Notes under the pieces: generated by a model
What the model saw: the letters and a program-made list of their open reading frames with translations, nothing else
Databases searched by the model: none
Told to the model about the DNA's origin: nothing
Source of the DNA: Caulobacter endophyticus
GTDB lineage: Bacteria > Pseudomonadota > Alphaproteobacteria > Caulobacterales > Caulobacteraceae
Assembly: GCF_029543245.1 (NCBI RefSeq)
Contig: NZ_JARQWV010000024.1
Location: 18,051 to 82,050, forward strand
DNA length: 64,000 bases
Reading direction: 5' to 3'
Part shown: piece after piece, positions 42,357 through 49,193 of the stretch
Numbering within the stretch: position 1 is the first letter of the stretch
Layout: each line of letters starts with the position of its first letter
Program-made: the position numbers and the translations under genes

Positions 42357-43907
42357 CTAGAACAGGTCGCCCTGCGACGACGAGGGCGGCGGCGCGGGTT
42401 TCGGGCGCGGCGCGGGCTTGGGCGCAGCCGCCGCGACCGGCGCAGGCGGGGGAGGTGGCGGCGTGGCGCCTTCGCCGTCGATCACAGCGTCGCGCTCGCC
42501 GTGCTTGAACTTCAGGTTCACGCGCTCGCCGGCGGCCAGGTCGGCGGCCGAACGGGCCAGGGTCCCGTCCATCTTGCGCACGAGGGCGAAGCCCAGCTCC
42601 AGCGGACGCTCGGGGTTCAGCGACTGGCGCAGCTTGTCCAGGCCCGCCAGGCGGTCGGTCTCGCGGTCCAGGCGGCGGCGGGCGACGGCGTTGAGGCGAT
42701 CCCACAGGGCCGGCAGGCGGGCGTGCTGGGCGGCGCGCTCGGGCGCGCGGCGGGCGGCCAGGTCCAGGCGGCGCGACAGGTCGGACAGGCGCTCGCCCTT
42801 GGCCTGGCGCTGGCGGGCCAGGGCCTCGGGCGACAGGCGGGCGGTGATCTTGAGCAGGTCCTGGGCGTGGACCGAGGTGTTGCGCTCCAGCGCCGCGTCC
42901 AGGCGGCCGGCGGCGATGTCGAACCGCTGCTGGGCCAGGGCCAAGAGGTCGTTGGGGCGGGGCAGACCGCGCGCGGCCGCCTGAAGCCGCGTGCGGCGCT
43001 CCTCGACCACCCGGCCGGCGCAGCGCGACAGGCGGCGGTCGTAGTCGGAGACCAGGCCCCGCAGTTCCGCCAGCACGGGTGTGGCCATTTCTGCGGCCGC
43101 CGTCGGGGTGGGCGCGCGACGGTCGGAGACGAAGTCGATCAGTGTGGTGTCGGTCTCGTGGCCGACGGCCGAGATCAGCGGGATCGTCCCTTCGGCCACC
43201 GTGCGGGCGAGGGCCTCGTCGTTGAAGGCCCAGAGGTCTTCCACCGAGCCGCCGCCGCGGGCGACGATCAGGATGTCGGGCCGCGGAACCGGGCCGCCGG
43301 GCGCCAGGGCGTTGAAGCCCCGGATCGCGCCGGCCACCTGGCCGGCGGCGGCGTCGCCCTGCACCACGACCGGCCAGACGATCACGCGGCAGGGCCAGCG
43401 GTCGCGGATGCGGTGCAGGATGTCGCGGATCACTGCGCCCGTGGGGCTGGTGATGACGCCGACCACGGCCGGCATCGAGGGCAGGGGGCGCTTGCGCTCG
43501 GGCGCGAACAGCCCCTCGCCGGCCAGCTTGGCCTTCAGCCGCTCCAACTGGGCGAGCAGCGCGCCGACGCCGGCGGCCTCCATGCTGTCGATGACGATCT
43601 GGTAGCGCGAGCCGGCCGGATAGGTGGTGATCTTGCCGGTGACGATGACCTCGAGCCCGTGCTCGGGCCGCACGCCCAGGCCGCGCACATTGCCCTTCCA
43701 GACCACGCCGTCGATGGCGGCCTTGTCGTCCTTGATGGTCAGGTAGACGTGGCCGTTGGAGTGGTGGGTGACCTTCGACAGCTCGCCGCGCAGCCGCACG
43801 AAGCCGTAGCGGTCTTCCAGGGTGCGCTTCAGCGCGAAGGCCAGTTCCGAGACGGAATAGGCGGGCGCGTTGGAATCGGGGGCGAGGTCGGTCATCGCGG
43901 ACAACAT
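42357..43907 (-). CDS. xseA: Exodeoxyribonuclease VII large subunit
   Basis: Single-strand exonuclease subunit in mismatch and damage repair. In 516 residues: the N-terminal OB-fold (YSVSELAFALKRTLEDRYGF, HVYLTIKDDKAAIDGVVWKG), the catalytic domain with VVGVITSPTGAVIRDILHRI, PDILIVARGGGSVEDLWAFN and ISAVGHETDTTLIDFVSDRR, and a long coiled coil. An unusual C-terminal tail is very rich in Pro/Ala/Lys (about residues 475-510). ATG 43907 has GGAGG 5 nt upstream; ATG 43895 is second choice. xseB is not in the window. Confidence 0.97.
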   Translation of the reverse strand: MLSAMTDLAPDSNAPAYSVSELAFALKRTLEDRYGFVRLRGELSKVTHHSNGHVYLTIKDDKAAIDGVVWKGNVRGLGVRPEHGLEVIVTGKITTYPAGSRYQIVIDSMEAAGVGALLAQLERLKAKLAGEGLFAPERKRPLPSMPAVVGVITSPTGAVIRDILHRIRDRWPCRVIVWPVVVQGDAAAGQVAGAIRGFNALAPGGPVPRPDILIVARGGGSVEDLWAFNDEALARTVAEGTIPLISAVGHETDTTLIDFVSDRRAPTPTAAAEMATPVLAELRGLVSDYDRRLSRCAGRVVEERRTRLQAAARGLPRPNDLLALAQQRFDIAAGRLDAALERNTSVHAQDLLKITARLSPEALARQRQAKGERLSDLSRRLDLAARRAPERAAQHARLPALWDRLNAVARRRLDRETDRLAGLDKLRQSLNPERPLELGFALVRKMDGTLARSAADLAAGERVNLKFKHGERDAVIDGEGATPPPPPPAPVAAAAPKPAPRPKPAPPPSSSQGDLF

Positions 43908-43988
43908 AAAGCCCTCCCCGCGGAACGGGGAGGGCTGCATGGCGAGAGCGCCTGAAACGACGCTTCTCTTCTTATGGCTGGCGGCCGC

Positions 43989-44525
43989 TTAGATGTAGCG
44001 GCGCAGCGAGCGGGCGAGCTCGGTGGCGCCGCCCTTCTTCTTGGTCGACTGCTGCGGCTGGTAGGCCACCCGGGCGTGCTCGACGCAGTAGGGGCCTTCC
44101 GACGAGCGGCGGCCGCAGAAGGTGAAGCTGTCCGACGACGGGTCGCCGATCGGCCACTTGCACATGTGGGCGCCGAGCGTCAGCACGGTGGCCGAGCCGG
44201 GGGCTTCGTTGCGCAGCACCGGAACCGACGGCTGCTGGTGAGCGGCGACGGGAGCCGGGGTCGGTGCGACCGGCTCGGCGGCCACGACGCGGCGCGGCGC
44301 AGTCGGGATCGTCGAGGCGGCGGCCGGACGGGCCGGGCGCGGCGCCTTGAAGGCCGGACGGGCCGGTTGCGAGGGGGCGGCGCGACCCGACAGGCCCAGG
44401 CGATGGACCTTGCCGATCACGGCGTTGCGGGTGACCCCGCCCAGTTGTTTGGCGATCTGGCTGGCCGAGAGGCCGTCCAGCCAAAGCTTCTTCAGGGTGG
44501 TGACGCGTTCGTCAGTCCAGCTCAT
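43989..44525 (-). CDS. gcrA: Cell cycle regulator GcrA
   Basis: Sigma-70-associated activator of genes whose promoters contain methylated GANTC sites; it is a master regulator of the Caulobacter cycle, alternating with CtrA. The 178-residue protein has the N-terminal helix-turn-helix (SWTDERVTTLKKLWLDGLSA, KQLGGVTRNAVIGKVHRLGL), a Pro/Ala linker, and the C-terminal domain LTLGAHMCKWPIGDPSSDSF with the CGRRSSEGPYCVEHARVAY block that holds the conserved cysteines and binds sigma-70. ATG 44525 gives the family start MSWT. The neighbour in divergent direction is an ABC-2 permease. Confidence 0.97.
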   Translation of the reverse strand: MSWTDERVTTLKKLWLDGLSASQIAKQLGGVTRNAVIGKVHRLGLSGRAAPSQPARPAFKAPRPARPAAASTIPTAPRRVVAAEPVAPTPAPVAAHQQPSVPVLRNEAPGSATVLTLGAHMCKWPIGDPSSDSFTFCGRRSSEGPYCVEHARVAYQPQQSTKKKGGATELARSLRRYI

Positions 44526-44632
44526 GGCCCATCTCCGCCTAAAATCCGGGCCATGACGAGAAACCCCACCTCGCCATCGCCCTACATCTGGTGTACAGAC
44601 CGCCCCGCCGGCGGCTGACCTACCAGATAGTG

Positions 44633-44698
44633 TAAAGAATGCGTTAAAGCGCACAATAGGCGCCATGTGGTCTGTCCACAGAAACTATATATTGATTC
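44633..44698. promoter_or_regulatory. Putative cell-cycle control sites upstream of gcrA
   Basis: In the 242-bp gap between gcrA and the divergent permease: TAAA-N7-TTAA (44633-44647), close to the CtrA consensus TTAA-N7-TTAA with one mismatch; CTGTCCACA (44672-44680), a poor DnaA-box match; and GATTC (44694-44698), a CcrM GANTC site. In C. crescentus, gcrA is activated by DnaA and repressed by CtrA, so the sites are in keeping with the known network. Which gene they serve, and whether they bind, is inferred. Confidence 0.45.
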
Positions 44699-44767
44699 TC
44701 GGAGCGGGACGCTTGCGTCCGACCCTCGCCGGGCGCACATGGCGAAGGAATTTCCAGGATCGGGCCA

Positions 44768-45589
44768 ATGAGAGACATGGCAGACAGCGTCGTTCCGCCG
44801 CAGCCGCGCGACTATCACGGCTGGAACTGGAGCGGGTTCCTCACTCTCTATCAGCGCGAGATCCGCCGCTTCTGGAAGGTGGGCATGCAGACCGTGGCCG
44901 CCCCGGTGGTCACCACGCTGCTCTACATGCTGGTGTTCGTGGTCGCGGTCGGCTCCGACCGACCGGCGGTCGAGGGCGTGACCTTCGGCCATTTCGTGGC
45001 TCCGGGCCTGATCATGATGGCCGTGCTCAACAACGCCTTCGCCAATTCGTCCTCGTCGCTGATCCAGGCCAAGATGATGGGCCTGACGTCCGACTTCCTG
45101 ACGCCGCCGCTCACCCCGCTGGAGCAGGTGGCCGCCTTCGGCCTGGGCGCGGCCACCCGCGGCGTCGTGGTCGGCGCGGTCACTGCCGCCGTCATCGGCG
45201 TGCTGCCCGGCGCGGGCCTTCAGGTCTCGCACCTGTGGGCGATCATCTACTTCGCGGTCGGCGCCGCGATCATCCTGGGCCTGGCCGGCGTGCTGGCGGG
45301 CCTGTGGTCGGAGAAGTTCGACCAGCTGGCGGCGGTGACCAACTTCGCCATCATGCCCATGACCTTCCTGTCGGGCACCTTCTACCTCGTGGACAAGCTG
45401 CCCGAGCCCTTCCGCACGGCCAGCCACTTCAACCCGTTCTTCTACCTGATCGACGGCTTCCGCTACGGCTTCATCGGCCACGCCGACGGCAGCATCGCCA
45501 TCGGCGTCGTGGTCACGGCCGTGCTGGCCACGGGCCTGTTCCTGTGGTGCTGGGCGCTGTTCCGCAGCGGGTACCGGCTGAAGAGCTGA
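44768..45589 (+). CDS. ABC-2 type transporter permease
   Basis: Membrane subunit of an ABC exporter, 273 residues with six predicted helices, from VAAPVVTTLLYMLVFVVAVG to VVTAVLATGLFLWCWALFRS. The amphipathic N-terminal YQREIRRFWKVGMQT and the block LSGTFYLVDKLPEPFRTASH, typical of ABC-2 permeases for drugs or polysaccharides, support the family. No ATPase gene is next to it, unusual for the type, so its partner is elsewhere. It is divergent from gcrA. Confidence 0.9.
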   Translation: MRDMADSVVPPQPRDYHGWNWSGFLTLYQREIRRFWKVGMQTVAAPVVTTLLYMLVFVVAVGSDRPAVEGVTFGHFVAPGLIMMAVLNNAFANSSSSLIQAKMMGLTSDFLTPPLTPLEQVAAFGLGAATRGVVVGAVTAAVIGVLPGAGLQVSHLWAIIYFAVGAAIILGLAGVLAGLWSEKFDQLAAVTNFAIMPMTFLSGTFYLVDKLPEPFRTASHFNPFFYLIDGFRYGFIGHADGSIAIGVVVTAVLATGLFLWCWALFRSGYRLKS

Positions 45590-45740
45590 AGGGTCTTCCC
45601 TTCCTTCCCGTCTTCCCGCCCTTATGGCGGGTGTTGACCGAGACCGACACTTGCTCATGACGGCCATCTGAGCGTCCGGGTGGCGTGTCGGTGTCAGCTT
45701 CGCCTCACGACCCGTGGCGGAAGTCGGCGCCGTCCAAAAT

Positions 45741-45761
45741 CCCTCTCTCTTAGAGAGAGGG
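45741..45761. repeat. Small palindrome CCCTCTCTC-TTA-GAGAGAGGG
   Basis: The 292-bp gap 45590-45881 has no gene that I can see. It holds this perfect 9-bp stem with TTA loop, and, near 45838-45862, a GCCCCGCCACAAGGGCGGGAA segment that resembles a worn family A copy. A nearly identical CTCTCTCT/AGAGAGAG hairpin lies at 54803-54820. Confidence 0.65.
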
Positions 45762-45881
45762 TTGCTTTGGGCGTCCCCCCACCAATGGGCGAAATCAAAT
45801 CCGTCCGCGCCCCGGCGAGTTGTCGGCAGCGGTGGATGCCCCGCCACAAGGGCGGGAATGACGGGAGTTTAAGGGGGCCCC

Positions 45882-46289
45882 CTACCGCCCCACGCCCTTG
45901 ACCAGCACCTCGACGTCCTTCGTCGGGCCGTCGTTGATCACCGCGATGTGGGTGTCGTTGATGAAGCGCAGCTGGCCGTCCACCTCCACCCGCGCCGACA
46001 CCGAATAGCGGTGATTGGGCAGGATCTGGGCCGGGTCATAGGCCAGCTTGAAGGCCACGGGCGGGGCGCGCGTGCCTTCGATCACGTCTTCGGCCAGCAC
46101 CTTGGCCGGCGCGTCGGCCAGGCTGACGTCCTGCAGGCGCACGATCGTCCGGGTGTTTGGCGGCAGCATGATCCGCTCGCGCCAGACCACGGTTCCGGTG
46201 ACGGCGGAGGGGCCAGGTGACATGGGCGTCGAGGCGCAGCCGGGCAGGGCGGCCAGGGCCAGCAGGGCGAGGGAAACGGCGGCCTTCAT
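45882..46289 (-). CDS. YbaY-like lipoprotein
   Basis: A 135-residue lipoprotein: signal peptide with lipobox ALPGC (Cys17), then a beta-sandwich typical of the type III secretion-pilotin-like/YbaY family, seen in VTGTVVWRERIMLPPNTRTI and VRLQDVSLADAPAKVLAEDV and FKLAYDPAQILPNHRYSVSA. GGAGGATCCACG precedes the ATG at 46289. Function is unknown; relatives sit in the outer membrane. It stands as a single gene, 220 bp divergent from argD. Confidence 0.85.
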   Translation of the reverse strand: MKAAVSLALLALAALPGCASTPMSPGPSAVTGTVVWRERIMLPPNTRTIVRLQDVSLADAPAKVLAEDVIEGTRAPPVAFKLAYDPAQILPNHRYSVSARVEVDGQLRFINDTHIAVINDGPTKDVEVLVKGVGR

Positions 46290-46509
46290 CGTGGATCCTC
46301 CATGCATCACCCCCATGCCCAGGCTTAGGTCGGATCGTCCCAGGATGGCAAGTTAGCGGTCCCGCGCCGCCAGGGTGTGTCCGCCACGCCCCGCAGGGCG
46401 AAAATTCATAGTGATTTCATTGACAGGGCAGGGCTTCGCGTCGACAACGTCGGGCCTTCCAGTCCCCGCGCGAAAGCCCGGGGGCTTCTTGCCTTTTTGG
46501 GAGGCCGAA

Positions 46510-47724
46510 TTGAGCACTGCGTCGTCGTCCAACTCCTCGCAACACCACATCATGGGCGTCTACAACCGCGCCCCGCTGGCGTTCGAACGAGGCCGAGGCG
46601 CGCGCCTGTTCTCGACGACCGGCGAAGAGTACCTGGACTGCGTGGCGGGCATCGCCACCTGCGGCCTGGGCCACGCCCACCCGGTGCTGGTCGACGCCCT
46701 GAAGACCCAGGGTGAAAAGCTCTGGCACGTCTCCAACATCTACACGATCCCCGAGCAGGAAGTGCTGGCCGACAAGCTGTGCGCGGCCACCTTCGCCGAC
46801 GTGGTGTTCTTCACCAACTCGGGCACCGAGGCGATCGAGTGCGCCCTGAAGGCCGCCCGCCGCTATCACGCCGTGGCCGGCAATCCGGAACGCATCGACA
46901 TCATCGGCTTCGACGGCTCGTTCCACGGCCGCTCGTACGCGGCGGTCAACGCCTCGGGCAACGCCGGCTATCTCGACGGCTTCGGTCCGCGCCTGCCGGG
47001 CTTCATCCAGCTGCCGTTCGGCGACCTGGAGGCCCTGAAGGCCGCCATCGGCCCGACGACGGCCGGCGTCATCATCGAGCCGGTGCAGGGCGAGGGCGGG
47101 GCGCGCGCCCTGACCGAGGCCCAGCTGGTCGAGCTGCGCCAGATCACCCGCGAGGCCGGCGTCCTGCTGATCTTCGACGAAGTGCAGAGCGGCATGGGCC
47201 GGACCGGCAAGCTGTTCGCCCACGAGTGGGCGGAAGGCGCCGAGCCCGACATCATGTGCGTGGCCAAGGCCCTGGGCGGCGGCTTCCCCGTCGGCGCGTG
47301 CCTGGCCACCCACGAGGGCGCCAAGGGCATGACCCCCGGCACCCACGGCTCGACCTACGGCGGCAACCCGCTGGCCATGGCGGTCGGTACGGCGGCCTTC
47401 GACGCGATCAACACGCCCGAGCTGCTCGACAACGTGAAGACCGTCGCCGGCTACTTCACCCAGCAGCTGAACGGCCTGAAGGACCGCTTCCCGGACGTCG
47501 TCCTCGACATCCGCGGCAAGGGCCTGCTGATTGGCATCAAGCTGGCGTCCAACAACCGCGAGTTCATGGCCCTGGCCCGCGACCAGCAGCTGCTGGTGGC
47601 CGGCGGCGGCGACAACTGTGTGCGCCTGCTGCCGCCGCTGAACCTGACGATCACCGAGGCTCAGGAAGCCGTGGCCAAGCTCGAAAAGACCTGCGAGGTC
47701 GTCCGCGCCCAAGCGGCGGCCTGA
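46510..47724 (+). CDS. argD: Acetylornithine/succinyldiaminopimelate aminotransferase
   Basis: PLP enzyme that makes N-acetylornithine from the semialdehyde in arginine synthesis. In 404 residues: FFTNSGTEAIECALKAARRY, FHGRSYAAVNASGN, VIIEPVQGEGGARALTEA, LLIFDEVQSGMGRTGKLFAH and the PLP lysine in CVAKALGGGFPVGA. TTG at 46510 is chosen since GGGAGG lies 5 nt upstream; the next in-frame ATG, at 46552, falls at the family's conserved MGVYNRAPL. It is followed by argF, separated by a family C repeat. Confidence 0.96.
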   Translation: MSTASSSNSSQHHIMGVYNRAPLAFERGRGARLFSTTGEEYLDCVAGIATCGLGHAHPVLVDALKTQGEKLWHVSNIYTIPEQEVLADKLCAATFADVVFFTNSGTEAIECALKAARRYHAVAGNPERIDIIGFDGSFHGRSYAAVNASGNAGYLDGFGPRLPGFIQLPFGDLEALKAAIGPTTAGVIIEPVQGEGGARALTEAQLVELRQITREAGVLLIFDEVQSGMGRTGKLFAHEWAEGAEPDIMCVAKALGGGFPVGACLATHEGAKGMTPGTHGSTYGGNPLAMAVGTAAFDAINTPELLDNVKTVAGYFTQQLNGLKDRFPDVVLDIRGKGLLIGIKLASNNREFMALARDQQLLVAGGGDNCVRLLPPLNLTITEAQEAVAKLEKTCEVVRAQAAA

Positions 47725-47739
47725 TCGCATCCTGGACCG

Positions 47740-47824
47740 ACGTCCTCGCCCTTCGACAAGCTCAGGGTGAGGACGTCTACTGAAGCTCATTCGCCCTCAT
47801 CCTGAGCCTGTCGAAGGACGAGGG
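47740..47824. repeat. Family C inverted repeat inside the arg operon
   Basis: Facing arms CGTCCTCGCCCTTCGACAAG then CTCAGGGTGAGGACG (47740-47774) and CCCTCATCCTGAGCCTGTCG then AAGGACGAGGG (47794-47824). Unlike the other copies it lies between two co-directional genes, argD and argF, where the stem could lower read-through or protect mRNA ends. Confidence 0.85.
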
Positions 47825-47849
47825 CGGCATTTCGGAAAGGTGGCCTGAG

Positions 47850-48785
47850 ATGACCGCCCCCCGTCACTTCATCGACCTCTGGAAGCTCGACGGCGCCACG
47901 CTGCGCCTGATCCTGGAGGACGCCAAGGCCCGCAAGACCGCCCGCAAGGGCTGGCCGCAGGGCCGCGTCGACGCCGACGCGCCCGCCAAGGACCGCGTGC
48001 TGTCGATGATCTTCCAGAAGAACTCGACCCGCACCCGCTTCTCGTTCGACGCGGCCATGCGCCAGCTCGGCGGCGACGCCATTATCTCCACGGCCTCGGA
48101 CATGCAGCTGGGTCGCGGCGAGACCATCGAGGACACCGCCAAGGTGCTGTCGCGCATGGTCGACGCGGTGATGATCCGCGCCAACGTCCACGCCGACGTC
48201 GAGCGCTTCGCCCAGGTCTCGACCGTGCCGGTGATCAACGGCCTGACCGACAAGAGCCACCCGTGCCAGATCATGGCCGACCTGCTGACGATCGAGGAGC
48301 ATCGCGGCGACGTGGGCGGCAAGACGATCGCCTGGGTTGGCGACGGCAACAACGTCTGCTCCAGCTTCATCCACGCCGCCCCGCTGCTGGGCTTCAAGCT
48401 GAAGATCGCCTGCCCGGCGGTCTATCACGCCGACCTGCACGACCTGGCCCGCGCCGCCGGTCTGAACGGCGACGTGACCATGAGCGAGGACCCCAAGGAA
48501 GCCGTGCGCGGCGCCGACGTGGTCGTGGCCGACACCTGGGTCTCGATGGGCGACACCGACCATGACGAGCGCCTGAAGGCCTTCGAGCCCTACCAGGTCG
48601 ACGACGCCCTGATGGACCTGGCCAAGCCCGACGGCGTGTTCCTGCACTGCCTGCCCGCGCACCGCGGCGAGGAAGTCACCGACGCCGTCCTCGACGGCCC
48701 GCGCTCGCTGGTCTGGGACGAGGCCGAAAACCGCATCCACGCCCAGAAGTCGGTCCTGGCCTGGTGCTTCGGGGCCATCGGCTGA
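47850..48785 (+). CDS. argF: Ornithine carbamoyltransferase
   Basis: Makes citrulline from ornithine and carbamoyl phosphate. The 311 residues show the carbamoyl-phosphate loop KNSTRTRFSFDAAM (about residues 52-65), KSHPCQIMADLLT, WVGDGNNVCSSF, SMGDT and HCLPAHRGEEV, complete for an active OTCase. AAAGGTGG-type sequence lies before the ATG. DUF2164 gene follows after 2 bp. The repeat element and the distance to argD suggest partly independent control. Confidence 0.97.
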   Translation: MTAPRHFIDLWKLDGATLRLILEDAKARKTARKGWPQGRVDADAPAKDRVLSMIFQKNSTRTRFSFDAAMRQLGGDAIISTASDMQLGRGETIEDTAKVLSRMVDAVMIRANVHADVERFAQVSTVPVINGLTDKSHPCQIMADLLTIEEHRGDVGGKTIAWVGDGNNVCSSFIHAAPLLGFKLKIACPAVYHADLHDLARAAGLNGDVTMSEDPKEAVRGADVVVADTWVSMGDTDHDERLKAFEPYQVDDALMDLAKPDGVFLHCLPAHRGEEVTDAVLDGPRSLVWDEAENRIHAQKSVLAWCFGAIG

Positions 48786-48787
48786 CC

Positions 48788-49024
48788 ATGGCCGGCATCG
48801 AGCTCGACAAGGATGTGCGTGAAGCGGCCCTGCGCAAGCTGACGCTCTACATGCGCGACGAGCTCGATCGCCCGGTCAGCGGCCTGGAGGCAGGCTTCCT
48901 GCTCGACTTCATCGGCGAGACCCTGGGCCCGGCCTTCTTCAACCAGGGCGTCCGCGACGCGCAGACGCTGATGCTGCAGAAGCTGGACGACGTGGTCTAC
49001 GAGATCGAGAAGCCCTTGGACTGA
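48788..49024 (+). CDS. DUF2164 family protein
   Basis: A 78-residue protein of the DUF2164 family. LDKDVREAALRKLTLYMRDE and LEAGFLLDFIGETLGPAFFN, then GVRDAQTLMLQKLDDVVYEI, cover almost the whole family profile as I know it. It is cytoplasmic and helical; function unknown. It starts 2 bp after argF (CTGACCATG) and ends just before a family B repeat with a strong terminator, so it is the last gene of the argF unit. Confidence 0.88.
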   Translation: MAGIELDKDVREAALRKLTLYMRDELDRPVSGLEAGFLLDFIGETLGPAFFNQGVRDAQTLMLQKLDDVVYEIEKPLD

Positions 49025-49191
49025 TCCCTCTCCCCTTGCGGGAGAGGGTGGCCTCCCGAAGGGAGGTTGGGTGAGGGGTCTCTCAAAAGCAGGACGCCGC
49101 GAAAGCTGATCGGCTTTCGCGGCGTTTTTCGTGGGTGCGACCCCTCATCCGTCGCCTTGCGGCGACACCTTCTCCCGCAAGGGGAGAAGGA
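49025..49191. repeat. Family B composite repeat enclosing a terminator
   Basis: Left arm CCCTCTCCCCTTGCGGGAGA, then GGGTGAGGGGTCTCTCAAAA; inverted right arm CCCCTCATCCGTCGCC ... TTCTCCCGCAAGGGGAGAAGG ending next to the rnr stop. The centre between the arms is a classical intrinsic terminator instead of the variable filler of other copies. Confidence 0.85.
49095..49129 (+). terminator. Intrinsic terminator of the argF unit
   Basis: CGCCGCGAAAGC (49095-49106), TGATCG loop, GCTTTCGCGGCG (49113-49124), then TTTTT. A 12-bp perfect stem and T-tract on the plus strand, 71 bp after the DUF2164 stop, embedded between two family B arms. Confidence 0.9.
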
Positions 49192-49193
49192 AG

